Part shown: positions 52,791-63,524 of the stretch, piece after piece
How the letters are laid out: every line of letters begins with the position of its first letter
Numbering within the stretch: position 1 is the stretch's first letter
Source: Alkalihalobacillus sp. BA299
Lineage (GTDB): Bacteria > Bacillota > Bacilli > Bacillales > Bacillaceae_F
Reading direction: 5' to 3'
DNA length: 64,000 nt
NCBI RefSeq assembly: GCF_017745675.1
Contig: NZ_JAFLJM010000003.1
Span: forward strand, 186,001-250,000
Notes under the pieces: model-generated
What the model was told of the DNA's origin: nothing
The model's database searches: none
What the model saw: the letters and a program-made list of their open reading frames with translations, nothing else
Position numbers and translations under genes: made by a program

Positions 52791-52827
52791 TGAACTAGTT
52801 TGTGTTGTAAACCTGCAATAGTTTTGG

Positions 52828-52853
52828 AGATCGGCTTTGGCCGATCTTTTTAT
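52828..52853 (+). terminator. Terminator after the small nuclease-like gene
   Basis: AGATCGGC/GCCGATCT stem, TTTG loop and TTTTTATTT. Confidence 0.85.
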
Positions 52854-52985
52854 TTGTCTTTATTGTCCAAATGATGTCCAAAGGCTTTTATAGATTAAGT
52901 TATCCACTTTTTACTTCAACTTATATTTATTAAACAGAAAAAACACTCTTACCATTTGATAAGAGTGTTAATTATTATGTAATGG

Positions 52986-53059
<74 letters not shown>

Positions 53060-53071
53060 ATATTAAATTGG

Positions 53072-53142
53072 AGCGGGTGATGGGAATCGAACCCACGACA
53101 TTAGCTTGGAAGGCTAGAGTTTTACCATTAAACTACACCCGC
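53072..53142 (-). tRNA. tRNA-Gly (anticodon TCC)
   Basis: Acceptor GCGGGTG/CACCCGC, anticodon loop CTTCCAA (TCC, reads GGA), T-loop GTTCGATTC, discriminator T. It lies 12 nt upstream of tRNA-Arg, so the two are probably cotranscribed. CCA is not encoded. Confidence 0.95.
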
Positions 53143-53383
53143 ATGTTATGAAATAATTTGCTACGTTGGAAGTAATGTTCGTAACGACAATTACTAATAT
53201 ATAATATTTCAACCATAATGTCAACAATTCTTAAAAAACTTTTTTTTGTTGCATGTGGCTAATTAAGGTGATGAACTGTATCTCACATGAACCTACCCAT
53301 TTATTATATCATAAAGGTCTCCTTAAGTTTACCAACATTTCACCCACATTTCACCCATCAACCACATGCATATGTACAAACAT

Positions 53384-53902
53384 CTAAAGAATGTATTTTT
53401 TCGATAAATCTTCTACTATTTTACCTTCTAATGAATAAAACGTCACGTCAACCGCTTTGCTTTGATCGATTGTACACAAACAATATGTTTGCTCTTTACG
53501 ATTTCGCGGTAATCTTATACTCCCTGGATTAATATAAATGACTCCGTTCTCCATAAAAGTTATAGCGACATGTGAATGGCCGAAGCAAACAATCTGTGCT
53601 CCTACTTCTTCAGCCCGGTAACTTAAGGGGACATAGGTCATTTTGACATTGTAATGATGCCCATGAGTAGCATAAAGAACCGTTTCTTTCGACACATTAA
53701 CTGTCACTTCCTCAGGAAATTCGCTACCCCAATCACAATTACCCCTTACAACTTTAGCACCTTCAAGCTCCCTTGCACCTACTTCTAATTCTGAGTCGCC
53801 GCAATGGATTATGAAGTCTACTTCATCCCGATGACGTTCAATTAAATTCATCAGTTCCATTTTCCAGCCATGGCTATCACTAATTATTAGAATTTTAGGC
53901 AC
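53384..53902 (-). CDS. ysnB: YfcE/MJ0936-type metallophosphoesterase
   Basis: 172 aa. Dinuclear-metal motifs: ISDSHGW, HCGDSE, VRGNCDW, YATHGHHYN and FGHSHVA. Members cleave phosphodiesters in vitro; the physiological substrate is unknown. It follows rdgB by about 22 nt, as ysnB follows ysnA in B. subtilis. Confidence 0.92.
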   Translation of the reverse strand: MPKILIISDSHGWKMELMNLIERHRDEVDFIIHCGDSELEVGARELEGAKVVRGNCDWGSEFPEEVTVNVSKETVLYATHGHHYNVKMTYVPLSYRAEEVGAQIVCFGHSHVAITFMENGVIYINPGSIRLPRNRKEQTYCLCTIDQSKAVDVTFYSLEGKIVEDLSKKYIL

Positions 53903-53924
53903 TTCCTCATCTCCCCATTTTCAC

Positions 53925-54521
53925 TTATGAAGTGATTTCTATCCATTTTTCTTTTAATTGCTGAAGTGCTTTGGCACGATGACTAATTGCGTTCTTTACT
54001 TCTAAAGGTAGCTGGGCCATCGTTTGTTGTTTTTCTTCTATGTACATAATCGGATCATAGCCAAAGCCATTTGTTCCAATAGGTTCTTTTGTTATTTTCC
54101 CTTCACAATTTCCTTCAAAACATTCTGTATGCCCATCTGGGTAAGCGAGCGCAATCGTACAATGGAATCGGGCAGTTCGTTCATCTTCCGGAACGTTTTT
54201 TATTTCAGTCAATACTTTGTTCATATTTTCCGTATCATTTTTATTTACTCCTGCATAACGAGCCGAATACACACCCGGCCTTCCTCCTAACGCATCAACG
54301 ATTAAACCTGAATCATCTGCTATTACCGGCTTTTGAAAGTGCTTTGCGATCGTCGTTGCTTTTATAATCGCATTTTCCGTAAATGTTTCACCAGTTTCTT
54401 CAACTTCTGGTATTTCTGGGTAATCCAAAAGTGAAGTCACTTTATAACCAAGTTGACCTAATATCGCTTTAAATTCTTTTACCTTTCCTTTATTTTTCGT
54501 TGCTACGATGATTTCTTTCAT
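53925..54521 (-). CDS. rdgB: XTP/dITP pyrophosphatase (RdgB/Ham1)
   Basis: Removes non-canonical purine nucleoside triphosphates. 198 aa. ATKNKGKVKEFKAIL, VIADDSGLIVDALGGRPGVYSARYAG and GTNGFGYDPIM are the family signatures. Start is 4 nt after the rph stop. Confidence 0.95.
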   Translation of the reverse strand: MKEIIVATKNKGKVKEFKAILGQLGYKVTSLLDYPEIPEVEETGETFTENAIIKATTIAKHFQKPVIADDSGLIVDALGGRPGVYSARYAGVNKNDTENMNKVLTEIKNVPEDERTARFHCTIALAYPDGHTECFEGNCEGKITKEPIGTNGFGYDPIMYIEEKQQTMAQLPLEVKNAISHRAKALQQLKEKWIEITS

Positions 54522-54525
54522 TTTG

Positions 54526-55293
54526 TTACTTCCCCTTTTGTTCCGCTAACTTTTTTGTTAAAGCGTTTGAAATCTCTTCGCCTAGTGCTACTTTTTGCTT
54601 TTCAATTAACTCTTCAATACCTAATTCACCTAAATATAAAAGTTTATCTAACTGATCTCTTGTAAAGGTTGCTTCTTCTCCGGTTCCTTGAAGTTCAACA
54701 AACTCTCCTTTTCCAGTCATGACTACATTCATGTCCACTTCTGCGCTCGCATCTTCTAGATAGCATAAGTCTAAAATTTCTCCATTCTTTTTATCAATAC
54801 CAACCGAAACAGCTGCCAGAAAATCGGTTACTGGTAAGATTGAAAATGTCTTTTTCTCAACATACTTTTGTAATGCAAGCACCATCGCTACATATGCCCC
54901 TGTGATAGCTGCTGTACGGGTACCACCATCGGCTTGGATGACATCGCAATCAATCCACACAGTTCTTTCGCCAAGTTTTTCTAAGTCAATAACTGTACGT
55001 AGTGCTCTACCAATTAGACGCTGAATTTCCATCGTCCGTCCACTTACTTTCCCTTTTGATGATTCACGAATATTTCGTTGCTCTGTAGCTCTAGGAAGCA
55101 TTGAATATTCAGCGGTGATCCAACCCTTTCCTTGATTTCTCATAAAAGGAGGAACCCTATCTTCAATCGAAGCTGTACAGATCACCTTCGTATTCCCAAA
55201 AGATATAAGTACAGAACCCTCGGGATGCATTAAATAATCTCTTATAATTTCTACTTTTCGTAATTGATCTTGCTTTCTATTATCTACTCTCAT
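54526..55293 (-). CDS. rph: Ribonuclease PH
   Basis: Phosphorolytic 3' trimming of tRNA precursors. 255 aa. [20 protein letters not shown], the phosphate-binding [24 protein letters not shown] region, [20 protein letters not shown] and [18 protein letters not shown] stretch. Coupled to rdgB. Confidence 0.97.
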   Translation of the reverse strand: MRVDNRKQDQLRKVEIIRDYLMHPEGSVLISFGNTKVICTASIEDRVPPFMRNQGKGWITAEYSMLPRATEQRNIRESSKGKVSGRTMEIQRLIGRALRTVIDLEKLGERTVWIDCDVIQADGGTRTAAITGAYVAMVLALQKYVEKKTFSILPVTDFLAAVSVGIDKKNGEILDLCYLEDASAEVDMNVVMTGKGEFVELQGTGEEATFTRDQLDKLLYLGELGIEELIEKQKVALGEEISNALTKKLAEQKGK

Positions 55294-55400
55294 GTGATAA
55301 AACCCTCCCTTAAAAAGCCTTACTTATGTAGTATCCACTTTTTTTGCCAATAATATAAGATAAAGTAGATCTGTGAAACACCTTTAAAATCTAGTCACGG

Positions 55401-55425
55401 AAAAAGGCAGCAAAGTTGCTGCCTT
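55401..55425 (-). terminator. Terminator of gerM
   Basis: AAGGCAGCAA/TTGCTGCCTT perfect stem with a 2-nt gap, then TTTTTCC on the minus strand, about 65 nt after the gerM stop. Confidence 0.85.
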
Positions 55426-55490
55426 AACCATGAACACCTTATACTACTTCGCTATTATAGCAAATTTTCCTGTAATCTAATATGTTCGTC

Positions 55491-56567
55491 TTAAAATTTA
55501 CCAGTATTAATGTTCGTTGGTCGAGCCACAGGCTCCGATAATGGTTCTCCAGAAGCTTTTAACACTTTGGCTTCTCCATTAACTTCGATTGCTACTTTTT
55601 CAACACCTGGCTGTTCTGTTAATGATAACACAAGCAAATTAAGCACTTCATCTGAAATAGCTGTGTTTTCCATTTGGTTTAAAATCGCCTCATTAAAATT
55701 AACCGTTACGACCCCATTTTCATATTTTGGGGTGTCTAACAGCTCTACACCGTTACGTATATCGGTTAATAAATTAGAATAAATTGAAGGTCCTGCGAGA
55801 AGTTGTTTTACAACTTCTTGAATGGGTTCATCTGTATTTTTGACCCGTCTCGTTACAGGTACATAATAGGTGTTGTCCCCATTTTGGGCAAGGAAGTAAA
55901 GGGTAACCCCTTTACTGTTAACAACGTCTGCTACTTCACTTTGTTCAAAATTAATTCCATTGGCACGACTATACCCTTCTCCGATAGGTGTGTTATTTAC
56001 AGGCATCGTTTCCTGATCGTAGCCATTGATACGAATTTGCACTTTATCTACATTTTCAAATTGAGTTAAAGTCCATGTAATTGATTGAAGAATTTGCAAC
56101 TCATGTTCTGGATTATACGTTTTAAACTCCTCTGAAAAGTCAGCAACAGCTGTTCGTTCCTCCTCTATATAATTTACATCTACTTCAGTACCCGCTGGTA
56201 AAACGGCTTTAAAGCCGTTAGGTAGCATATTAGATACTGGACCACCCTCTACTAAATATTCTAACGATTGTCGAAGAACACCTTGTGTCTTTGGTAAATC
56301 AAATGTTTGTGAAACAACCATACCATTTTGGTCAATTAAGTAAAGTTCTCTTTTTACAGTTTCAATAGGTTCATCTTGTTCTTGAACTGGTTGTTCTTCA
56401 GAGCCATCAGTTTCTGTTTCTTCATCTAGCGTTTCTCCCTCATCGACATAATTTATTGGAGGAGTATCCATTTCCTGCATAGCATCATTTGAGCCAAAGG
56501 AACATCCAGAAACAATTAGCATTAGAAGTATTAGCAGCGGGACCCCTGTTTTGAACAGTTTGCTCAT
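55491..56567 (-). CDS. gerM: Spore germination/cortex lipoprotein GerM
   Basis: About 358 aa. Lipoprotein signal with lipobox LIVSGCSF, an acidic linker, and two GerM (GERMN) domains (about 110-220 and 250-350; VLRQSLEYLVEGGP and PIQEVVKQLLAGPSIY). GerM in B. subtilis helps build the sporulation channel and cortex. I start at ATG 56567, with AGGAGGG upstream, which gives the lipoprotein signal directly. Confidence 0.92.
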   Translation of the reverse strand: MSKLFKTGVPLLILLMLIVSGCSFGSNDAMQEMDTPPINYVDEGETLDEETETDGSEEQPVQEQDEPIETVKRELYLIDQNGMVVSQTFDLPKTQGVLRQSLEYLVEGGPVSNMLPNGFKAVLPAGTEVDVNYIEEERTAVADFSEEFKTYNPEHELQILQSITWTLTQFENVDKVQIRINGYDQETMPVNNTPIGEGYSRANGINFEQSEVADVVNSKGVTLYFLAQNGDNTYYVPVTRRVKNTDEPIQEVVKQLLAGPSIYSNLLTDIRNGVELLDTPKYENGVVTVNFNEAILNQMENTAISDEVLNLLVLSLTEQPGVEKVAIEVNGEAKVLKASGEPLSEPVARPTNINTGKF

Positions 56568-56698
56568 TCTTTTCCCTCCTAAGGTAGTTTGTACTAGTAT
56601 GTATACGAGCCTTTTTAAAAAATAGACCACCTTTGTCTACAAATTCAGAGAAGGAGCGAAATTTTTAGTTAGAGGGAGTATTTTCAAATTTTAACCAA

Positions 56699-56725
56699 TA
56701 AAAAGAGACTATCATTTTGATAGCC
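56699..56725 (-). terminator. Terminator of racE
   Basis: GGCTATCA/TGATAGTC stem followed by TCTTTTTATT on the minus strand, just after the racE stop. Confidence 0.75.
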
Positions 56726-56738
56726 CTTAAATTTGACA

Positions 56739-57536
56739 TTATCCAAGTTGAATCGTTTCCACATGTTGAAGATCTATTTTTAGCCAATTGCTTGCAATTG
56801 ATTTAAAAGTATTACTATTACCTGTCGTATAAAAGATATGCTTAGGTGACCGGTCCTCCGTATAAAGTAAATTTTTATGATACAAGAGCGCACTTACTTC
56901 ACGTGCGGTTTCGTCACCAGAACTTATTAATGTTATATCATTTCCTACAACACCTTGAATGACCTGTCGTAATAATGGATAGTGTGTACATCCGAGGATT
57001 AACGTATCAAATTTCTTATCAAGAAGCGGCTTTAACGTTTCCGATACGATATTGACCGCTTCCGTCCCTTTAAATATACCTCTTTCTACTAAAGGTACAA
57101 ACGGTGGACATGACAGACTTTCAATTTGAACATTACTATTAATCGCTTTTAACGCTTTTTCGTACGCTTCACTTTTGATCGTTCCAGTAGTACCAATAAC
57201 CGCTACATGATCATTTCTTGTCACTTTTAAAGCTGTAATTGCCCCTGGATGAACAACACCTACAACAGGAATGGACAATTTTTCTTTTACTTCTTCTAAT
57301 ACAACAGCCGTTGCTGTATTACAAGCGATAACAAGCATTTTGATCTGATCCTGAAGTAAACGCTCAATCATTTCCCAAGTAAACGTCCGCACTTCCTCTG
57401 GTGGTCGTGGACCGTATGGACAGCGGATCGTATCACCAATATAAATAATTTGTTCTTTCGGTAATTGTCGAAGGATTTCTTTTGCAACCGTTAACCCTCC
57501 GAGCCCTGAATCTATAACGCCAATGGGTCTCTCCAA
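56739..57536 (-). CDS. racE: Glutamate racemase
   Basis: Makes D-glutamate for peptidoglycan. 265 aa. [17 protein letters not shown], catalytic cysteines in [11 protein letters not shown] and [13 protein letters not shown]. It lies upstream of gerM as in B. subtilis. Confidence 0.96.
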   Translation of the reverse strand: MERPIGVIDSGLGGLTVAKEILRQLPKEQIIYIGDTIRCPYGPRPPEEVRTFTWEMIERLLQDQIKMLVIACNTATAVVLEEVKEKLSIPVVGVVHPGAITALKVTRNDHVAVIGTTGTIKSEAYEKALKAINSNVQIESLSCPPFVPLVERGIFKGTEAVNIVSETLKPLLDKKFDTLILGCTHYPLLRQVIQGVVGNDITLISSGDETAREVSALLYHKNLLYTEDRSPKHIFYTTGNSNTFKSIASNWLKIDLQHVETIQLG

Positions 57537-57581
57537 TACTCTCCCTCATTTTCTATCTTTGAAGTATTTTTAGTTGTTATA

Positions 57582-58025
57582 TTATTCTTTAGATGATGAC
57601 TCCATTTCTTGATGAAGTACATGTAAGCTTTTTTCTAAAAAAGCAATTTCTTCATCAGAAAAATTTTGAAGAATACCTTTTAAGTAATCTTGTCTTTTCT
57701 TAATTACTTCTTGAATGATCTTTTCACCTTTTTCTAATAAATGAATGCGTACCACTCTTCTATCATTTTGATCTTTAACACGCTCGACTAATTCATTTTT
57801 TTCCATTCTATCTACAAGATCAGTCGTCGTACTGCATGCCAAATACATTTTAGTAGACAAATCTCCAATGGTCATATCGCCTAGTTCATTTAACCATTGC
57901 AAAGCAACAAACTGAGGTGGTGTAATCGGAAATTGATTTAAAATAACCCGCCCCTTTTGTTTGATGATCTCAGCTACTTTCCTTAATGATTTTTCAATGT
58001 GTTCTACCTGCTGATTTTCTACCAT
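57582..58025 (-). CDS. ysmB: MarR-family transcriptional regulator
   Basis: 147 aa from ATG 58025, with AGGAGGG 8 nt upstream; the longer frame would add 31 odd residues. Winged helix: LQWLNELGDMTIGDLSTKMYLACSTTTDLVDRMEKNEL and wing DQNDRRVVRIHLLEKGEK. Ligand and targets unknown; same position as B. subtilis ysmB. Confidence 0.9.
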   Translation of the reverse strand: MVENQQVEHIEKSLRKVAEIIKQKGRVILNQFPITPPQFVALQWLNELGDMTIGDLSTKMYLACSTTTDLVDRMEKNELVERVKDQNDRRVVRIHLLEKGEKIIQEVIKKRQDYLKGILQNFSDEEIAFLEKSLHVLHQEMESSSKE

Positions 58026-58140
58026 GTTTCCATCCCTCCTACTAGTCATTATATATATCAAATATTTTAATTTTTCCTTTATGTTTATCATTCTCCCTGT
58101 TTTCCTATCGAATTGCAATAGAAAAACATTAAGAAATGTG

Positions 58141-58166
58141 AAGAAGAGTTGTCAATTGACAACTCT
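58141..58166 (-). terminator. Palindromic terminator of the pts operon
   Basis: Perfect 26-nt palindrome (GAAGAGTTGTCAA and its complement) followed by TTC-rich sequence, 12 nt after the ptsI stop. Confidence 0.7.
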
Positions 58167-58177
58167 TCTCCTTTCTT

Positions 58178-59905
58178 TTATTGACTCGTAAGTAAAGTAA
58201 ATCGATTTTTTACCGCTTCCTCTACTTCTTCTGCAGTACTTTTCATTAACATCTCTTTTGAAAACGTTTTTAACTCTTGCTTTGACAATTTTGCAACTTG
58301 ACTACGTGCCGGCAAAACAGACGTTGCACTCATACTAAACTCATCAAGTCCTAATCCTAAAAGGATAGGAATAGCGATCTCATCGCCAGCCATTTCCCCA
58401 CACATCCCTGCCCATTTTCCTTCTTTGTGGGCAGCCTCAATAACCATGTTGACGAGGCGAAGAATTGCTGGATGGTACGGCTGGTATAAATACGATACTT
58501 GTTCGTTCATTCGATCTGCTGCCATTGTATATTGAATTAAATCATTTGTCCCGACACTAAAGAAATCAACCTCTTTTGCAAATATGTCGGCAGCTACAGC
58601 AGTGGACGGGATTTCAACCATCATCCCAACTTCAATCGAATCAGAAACTTGTTGGCCTTCATTTTGAAGTTTTTCTTTTTCTTCAGCTAAAATAGCTTTT
58701 GCCTGTCGCAGCTCTTCAACTGTTGCAATCATTGGAAACATAATTTTTAAATTTCCAAATGTACTTGCACGAAGTAATGCACGAAGTTGCGTACGGAATA
58801 TATCTTGATGTTCTAAACAGAGGCGAATCGCTCTGAATCCTAAAAACGGGTTTAACTCTTTTGGAAGCTCTAAGTATGGAAGTTCTTTATCACCACCGAT
58901 ATCCAACGTACGAATAACAACTGGTTTATGTTCCATTTTCTCTAAAACCGTTTTATATGCTTTAAACTGTTCTTCTTCAGTTGGTAATTGGTCTCTCCCC
59001 ATATAAAGGAACTCAGTACGATATAAACCAATACCTTCAGCCCCATTATTAATCACGCCTGCCAAATCCTCAGGTGTACCAATATTTGCTGCAAGTTCTA
59101 CATGATGCCCATCCGTAGTTGTGGTCGCTTCATTTACGAGCTTTGCCCATTCTAATTTTTGTTGTTCGTACTGATCTTTTTTCTGTTCAAATGCTCGGAT
59201 TGCTTCCTCATCAGGTTGAACTATGACGACACCTTCAAGTCCATCTATAATGATCGTATCACCGTTATTGATAGAAGCAGTTGCTTCTTTTGTCCCAACA
59301 ACTGCTGGGATTTCCATTGAACGGGCCATGATCGCAGAGTGTGATGTTCTTCCCCCAATGTCTGCTGCAAATCCTTTAACAAATTTAGGGTTAAGTTGTG
59401 CTGTATCAGATGGGGTTAAGTCTTTAGCTATTATAATTGTTGCTTCATCGATAGCAGCCAAAGACTTCATTTGTAACCCTAGCAAATGCCCTAACACTCG
59501 CTTTGATACATCGCGAATATCAGCAGCACGTTCTTTCATATACTCATTATCCATCGATTCAAACATCGTAATAAATGTTTGTGATACATCTTGTACTGCA
59601 CTTTCAGCATTGACTTTCTCATTGTCAATGTGAGACTGCATGCCTCCAACAAATTCTGGGTCACTAAGTACGAGGAGATGCGCAGCGAAAATTGCTGCTT
59701 CTTCCTCGCCTAAGTCGACTTCTGCTTTTTCCTTGATGAGAGTAAGGTCAGCCTTTGCTTTTTCAAGCGCTGTTTCAAGTCTTGTCTTTTCACTTTCCAC
59801 ATTATCGACTGTCTTTTTCTCAAAGGAATAGTCAGGTTCTTCTAGTATATATGCTTTTGCAATTGCAATTCCAGCTGAAGCGGCTATTCCTGAAATTTGT
59901 TTCAT
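58178..59905 (-). CDS. ptsI: Phosphoenolpyruvate-protein phosphotransferase (PTS enzyme I)
   Basis: 575 aa. Moves phosphate from PEP to HPr. Active-site His189 in [20 protein letters not shown]-binding [14 protein letters not shown], catalytic Cys region [11 protein letters not shown]. Start shares a base with the ptsH stop (TAATG). Confidence 0.97.
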   Translation of the reverse strand: MKQISGIAASAGIAIAKAYILEEPDYSFEKKTVDNVESEKTRLETALEKAKADLTLIKEKAEVDLGEEEAAIFAAHLLVLSDPEFVGGMQSHIDNEKVNAESAVQDVSQTFITMFESMDNEYMKERAADIRDVSKRVLGHLLGLQMKSLAAIDEATIIIAKDLTPSDTAQLNPKFVKGFAADIGGRTSHSAIMARSMEIPAVVGTKEATASINNGDTIIIDGLEGVVIVQPDEEAIRAFEQKKDQYEQQKLEWAKLVNEATTTTDGHHVELAANIGTPEDLAGVINNGAEGIGLYRTEFLYMGRDQLPTEEEQFKAYKTVLEKMEHKPVVIRTLDIGGDKELPYLELPKELNPFLGFRAIRLCLEHQDIFRTQLRALLRASTFGNLKIMFPMIATVEELRQAKAILAEEKEKLQNEGQQVSDSIEVGMMVEIPSTAVAADIFAKEVDFFSVGTNDLIQYTMAADRMNEQVSYLYQPYHPAILRLVNMVIEAAHKEGKWAGMCGEMAGDEIAIPILLGLGLDEFSMSATSVLPARSQVAKLSKQELKTFSKEMLMKSTAEEVEEAVKNRFTLLTSQ

Positions 59906-60168
59906 TATTCTCCTAATCCTTCCTTTATTACTGATGCAAGTGCTTCTAAAGCTTCTTTCTCGTCTGATCCTTCAGCTTTAATTGTTACTTCAGCTCCTTG
60001 TCCAACACCTAAAGACATTACACCCATGATTGACTTTAAGTTAACAGACTTACCTTTATATTCAATATTAATGTCTGATGAATATTGACCTGCTTTATTA
60101 ACAAGTTGTGTTGCTGGACGTGCGTGAATTCCTGTTTCAGCTGTGATTTTAAACGTTTTTTCTACCAT
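59905..60168 (-). CDS. ptsH: HPr, phosphocarrier protein of the PTS
   Basis: 87 aa. His15 in GIHARPA for phosphotransfer, Ser46 in [13 protein letters not shown] for HPr-kinase regulation and CcpA binding. ATG 60168 preceded by AAAGAGGT. Coupled to ptsI. Confidence 0.97.
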   Translation of the reverse strand: MVEKTFKITAETGIHARPATQLVNKAGQYSSDINIEYKGKSVNLKSIMGVMSLGVGQGAEVTIKAEGSDEKEALEALASVIKEGLGE

Positions 60169-60199
60169 GAGATCTACCTCTTTCTTTAATAATAGTTTT

Positions 60200-62173
60200 T
60201 TATTTATTTTCAATGGAAACTATTCCAGTTTCTCCCAATTCAATATTACCTTGTTTTTGTAAGGCAATTTGTTGATCGTCTTTCAAATTCGTAAATACGA
60301 TTGGGGTAATCGTTGAAGCTGCTTTTTCTTTTATTAAACTTAAATTCATTTCAAGAAGCTTTTGACCTATTGTAATTTCATCTCCCTCTTGAACGAACGT
60401 TTCAAATCCTTCCCCATTCATTTGAACCGTGTCAATACCGACATGAATTAATATTTCTTGTCCACTATTTGCAAGTATACCAATCGCATGCTTTGTAGGG
60501 AAGATATTAATAATCTTTCCATTTACCGGCGAACCGACAATTCCTTCTTGTGGCTCAATAGCAAAGCCATCACCCATCATTTTTTCAGCAAAAACTTTAT
60601 CAGGAACTTCAGTGATAGGTAATAATTTCCCTTTTATTGGTGAACCTAAATCAATTGTTTTTGTTGTATCTTCTGATTGTCCATCAGATGAAGGGACAAC
60701 TTTTGTTTCATCTACTTCTTGATCTTCTAAATCATTCATCAGTTCTTTTCCGTTAATAATATCTTTAATTAATCCTTTTAGTGAATCAGATTGAGTACCA
60801 AAGATCGCTTGGATATTATTACCCATTTCTAGGACCCCTGAAGCACCTAATTTCTTCAATTGCGCACTGTCGACTTCATTTGGTTCTTTTACAGAAACCC
60901 TTAGCCTTGTTATACAAGCATCTAAAGCAGTAATGTTATCTTTACCACCTAGAGCATGTAATACATTTTTCGCTAATTCAGTTTTACCGCCTTTAACAGC
61001 TGCTTCACTTGCTTGTGCTTCTTCTGGTTCACGTCCTGGTGTTTTTAAATTCCATTTTCTAATCGCAAACCGGAACCCAAAATAGTAAATAAATGCAAAA
61101 CCAATACCTACTGGAATAACCAGCCATGAGTTTGTTGATAATCCCCAGTAGAGAACATAGTCAATAAAGCCTCCTGAGAATGTAAAACCAGCTTTGACAC
61201 CGAGTAAGTCCATTATAACAAACGAAAATCCTGCAAATACACAGTGAATTAAAAATAATACAGGAGCTACAAATAGAAATGCGAACTCAATTGGCTCTGT
61301 TATTCCTGTTAAAAAGCTTGTTAATGCCGCAGACGCCATAATACCTGCAACTGCTTTTTTTCTTTCTGGTTTCGCTTCATGATAAATCGCTAACGCTGCA
61401 GCAGGAAGACCGAACAGCATAAACGGGAATAATCCAGCCATAAACGTCCCCGCTGTAGGATCTCCAGCAAAGAAACGTGTCATATCTCCTCTCACTACTT
61501 CTCCTGCAGCATTCGTAAACGACCCAAATTCAAACCAAAACGGCTGGTAGAAAATATGGTGTAACCCAAACGGGATGAGTGCTCTTTGAGTAAAGCCAAA
61601 TACAAAAGCTGCTATTGTCGTACCTGTTTCCGTAGCTAAATGAGAAAACCAATCAATGACTCCTTGAATAGGAGGCCAAACAAATACAAAGATAATTCCT
61701 AGTAGTACTGCTGTAGCAGCTGTAATAATCGGAACAAATCTCTTCCCAGCAAAGAATCCTAAAAACGGAGGTAATTCGATATTATAAAACCGTTTATAGA
61801 GTGCAGCTGCTACAAGACCCATTATAATTCCACCGAATACACCTGTTTGTAACGTCTCAATTCCTAGAACCGTTACAGTTTCAGCTCCATAATAACCAGC
61901 CATAATCCCTAAGGTTGTATTCATGACAAGGTAACCGATGACAGCTGCTAAACCTGCGACACCTTCACCATCAGCTAAACCAATAGCAACCCCTACCGCA
62001 AACAATAGTGCTAAGTTCCCAAAAATTACTCCACCAGCTTCTGCCATGATTGGAATATTTAAAACATTTTCATGACCAAGACCGAGTAATAAACCCGCTG
62101 CTGGCAGTACTGATACTGGTGTCATTAATGCACGACCGACACGTTGCAATGTCCCAAATGCCTTTTTAAACAT
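60200..62173 (-). CDS. ptsG: PTS glucose-specific EIICBA
   Basis: About 657 aa. EIIC (about 1-400, ten or more membrane helices), EIIB with the phosphocysteine in [14 protein letters not shown], and EIIA with the phospho-His in [15 protein letters not shown]. Imports and phosphorylates glucose. ATG 62173 preceded by GAGGTGAT. It is controlled by the RAT/terminator switch upstream. Confidence 0.95.
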   Translation of the reverse strand: MFKKAFGTLQRVGRALMTPVSVLPAAGLLLGLGHENVLNIPIMAEAGGVIFGNLALLFAVGVAIGLADGEGVAGLAAVIGYLVMNTTLGIMAGYYGAETVTVLGIETLQTGVFGGIIMGLVAAALYKRFYNIELPPFLGFFAGKRFVPIITAATAVLLGIIFVFVWPPIQGVIDWFSHLATETGTTIAAFVFGFTQRALIPFGLHHIFYQPFWFEFGSFTNAAGEVVRGDMTRFFAGDPTAGTFMAGLFPFMLFGLPAAALAIYHEAKPERKKAVAGIMASAALTSFLTGITEPIEFAFLFVAPVLFLIHCVFAGFSFVIMDLLGVKAGFTFSGGFIDYVLYWGLSTNSWLVIPVGIGFAFIYYFGFRFAIRKWNLKTPGREPEEAQASEAAVKGGKTELAKNVLHALGGKDNITALDACITRLRVSVKEPNEVDSAQLKKLGASGVLEMGNNIQAIFGTQSDSLKGLIKDIINGKELMNDLEDQEVDETKVVPSSDGQSEDTTKTIDLGSPIKGKLLPITEVPDKVFAEKMMGDGFAIEPQEGIVGSPVNGKIINIFPTKHAIGILANSGQEILIHVGIDTVQMNGEGFETFVQEGDEITIGQKLLEMNLSLIKEKAASTITPIVFTNLKDDQQIALQKQGNIELGETGIVSIENK

Positions 62174-62358
62174 AACATCACCTCTTTTTGCTATTTCCTT
62201 TGTTGTTTTGAAGTCATTCATACTCAATAAAAGTAATCGTTTTCAGTCAATGCCTAAGAACTTCACTCTTTGCATATGTTTCAGTCACTATAGCTAAAAT
62301 TGTTTCCATAGGCAGACGGCTTCATTTTCTTATACGATCCAACCACGGTTTGATGTAT

Positions 62359-62479
62359 AAAAAAAGACATGAGTGAAAGAAAGCATACGAGTAGACATGA
62401 CAAACCTATGGATAGATTGCCCAAGTTCTACTACATATACACTTCTTTTACTCATGCCTGATCGTATCAGTAACACGTA
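62359..62479 (-). promoter_or_regulatory. RAT antiterminator and overlapping terminator in the ptsG leader
   Basis: The minus-strand RAT ACGTGTTACTGATACGATC continues into GGCATGAGT (62479-62445); GGCATGAGTAAAAG also pairs with CTTTCACTCATGTC, followed by seven T (62379-62359), to form the terminator. GlcT bound to RAT blocks the terminator. This closely matches the B. subtilis ptsG element. Confidence 0.92.
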
Positions 62480-62494
62480 ATTAGAGTGTAACTA

Positions 62495-63337
62495 TTATTC
62501 ACTTTGAGAAAGCCTTTGCAAATGCATCGCTAGATATACAGCTTCTGCATCAGCGACTTGTAATTGATAATGAGATTGAATGACCTTAATTAACTTCCAT
62601 GCAAGATTATAGCATATCGGATACTCTTGCTTCAATAGCTTCACAAATTTTTCATTTAATTCAACCGTTTCTTCATGAATGACACGATCCATTACGTGGC
62701 GAAGGTGTGTAACAAGACGTGAATATTGTAGTGAGTGTCTAGCAATTTTTGTTTTTAAACCGTTTTCAATGAGTTCGATAAGCTTTATTATAAGTTTCGT
62801 GTCATCTTGCATTTCTGATAAAGGCTTATTTTCTATTGCACTATGGATGTGTAGAGCTACAAAGCCAATTTCATCTTTCGGTAACTGAAGCTTCAGTCGT
62901 TCATTAATAAAAGAAACGACCTGCTCCGCTATCTCGAATTCCTCTGGATACATGGACATCGTTTCATGTAAAAATGGATTTGTAATGATTATTCCTTGCT
63001 CAAGTCTCCTGATTGCAAAGGCAATATGATCAGTTAAGGCAATATGGATACGCTCATTTATTTTTTTATTTAACTTCTTTCTTATTAATACAATCGCTTC
63101 ATTGATTGCCTCCATAATCGAATCATCTATTTGTAATAGCAGCTGTTTAAATTCTTCTTGTTGTTGTTCGTTAACGAGCTGGAAAAGTTGTTCTACACTT
63201 TGATGTGATATATAATCCCCTTGTTTTTTTCCAAAACCTATTCCTTTACCTATCAAAATAACTTCTTCTCCCTGTGAATTTACAGCGATGACTACATTAT
63301 TATTTAGTGGTTTCTGAATTAAGTACATTCCCCTCAT
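62495..63337 (-). CDS. glcT: GlcT, transcriptional antiterminator of the BglG/SacY family
   Basis: 280 aa. N-terminal RNA-binding CAT domain (about 1-60: NNNVVIAVNSQGEEVILIGKGIGFGKKQGD) and two PRD domains with conserved histidines (IHIALTDHIAFAI, FVALHIHSAIEN, TRLVTHLRHVMDR, VYLAMHLQRL). It binds the RAT when the glucose EII is inactive. The gene is directly upstream of ptsG. Confidence 0.94.
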   Translation of the reverse strand: MRGMYLIQKPLNNNVVIAVNSQGEEVILIGKGIGFGKKQGDYISHQSVEQLFQLVNEQQQEEFKQLLLQIDDSIMEAINEAIVLIRKKLNKKINERIHIALTDHIAFAIRRLEQGIIITNPFLHETMSMYPEEFEIAEQVVSFINERLKLQLPKDEIGFVALHIHSAIENKPLSEMQDDTKLIIKLIELIENGLKTKIARHSLQYSRLVTHLRHVMDRVIHEETVELNEKFVKLLKQEYPICYNLAWKLIKVIQSHYQLQVADAEAVYLAMHLQRLSQSE

Positions 63338-63524
63338 CTAGTTTTTCCTTTCTAAATAGCCTTTGTAAGTCATCGTAATCTCCCTCTTCTTTTTTTTCAA
63401 GTATAACGTTAATAAAAGTGAGACAAAATAGAAAGGAAAATTTTAGTTTGTTAGTAGTATATTCCGTTTATGACATTATTTATTTACTTAATTTAGGGTG
63501 TTTTCACAAAGGAGGATCTTGTCC
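63338..63524. other. Intergenic region between glcT and the oxidase gene
   Basis: Divergent promoter region, AT-rich; a plus-strand ribosome-binding site AAAGGAGG lies just before 63525. No other element is clear. Confidence 0.4.
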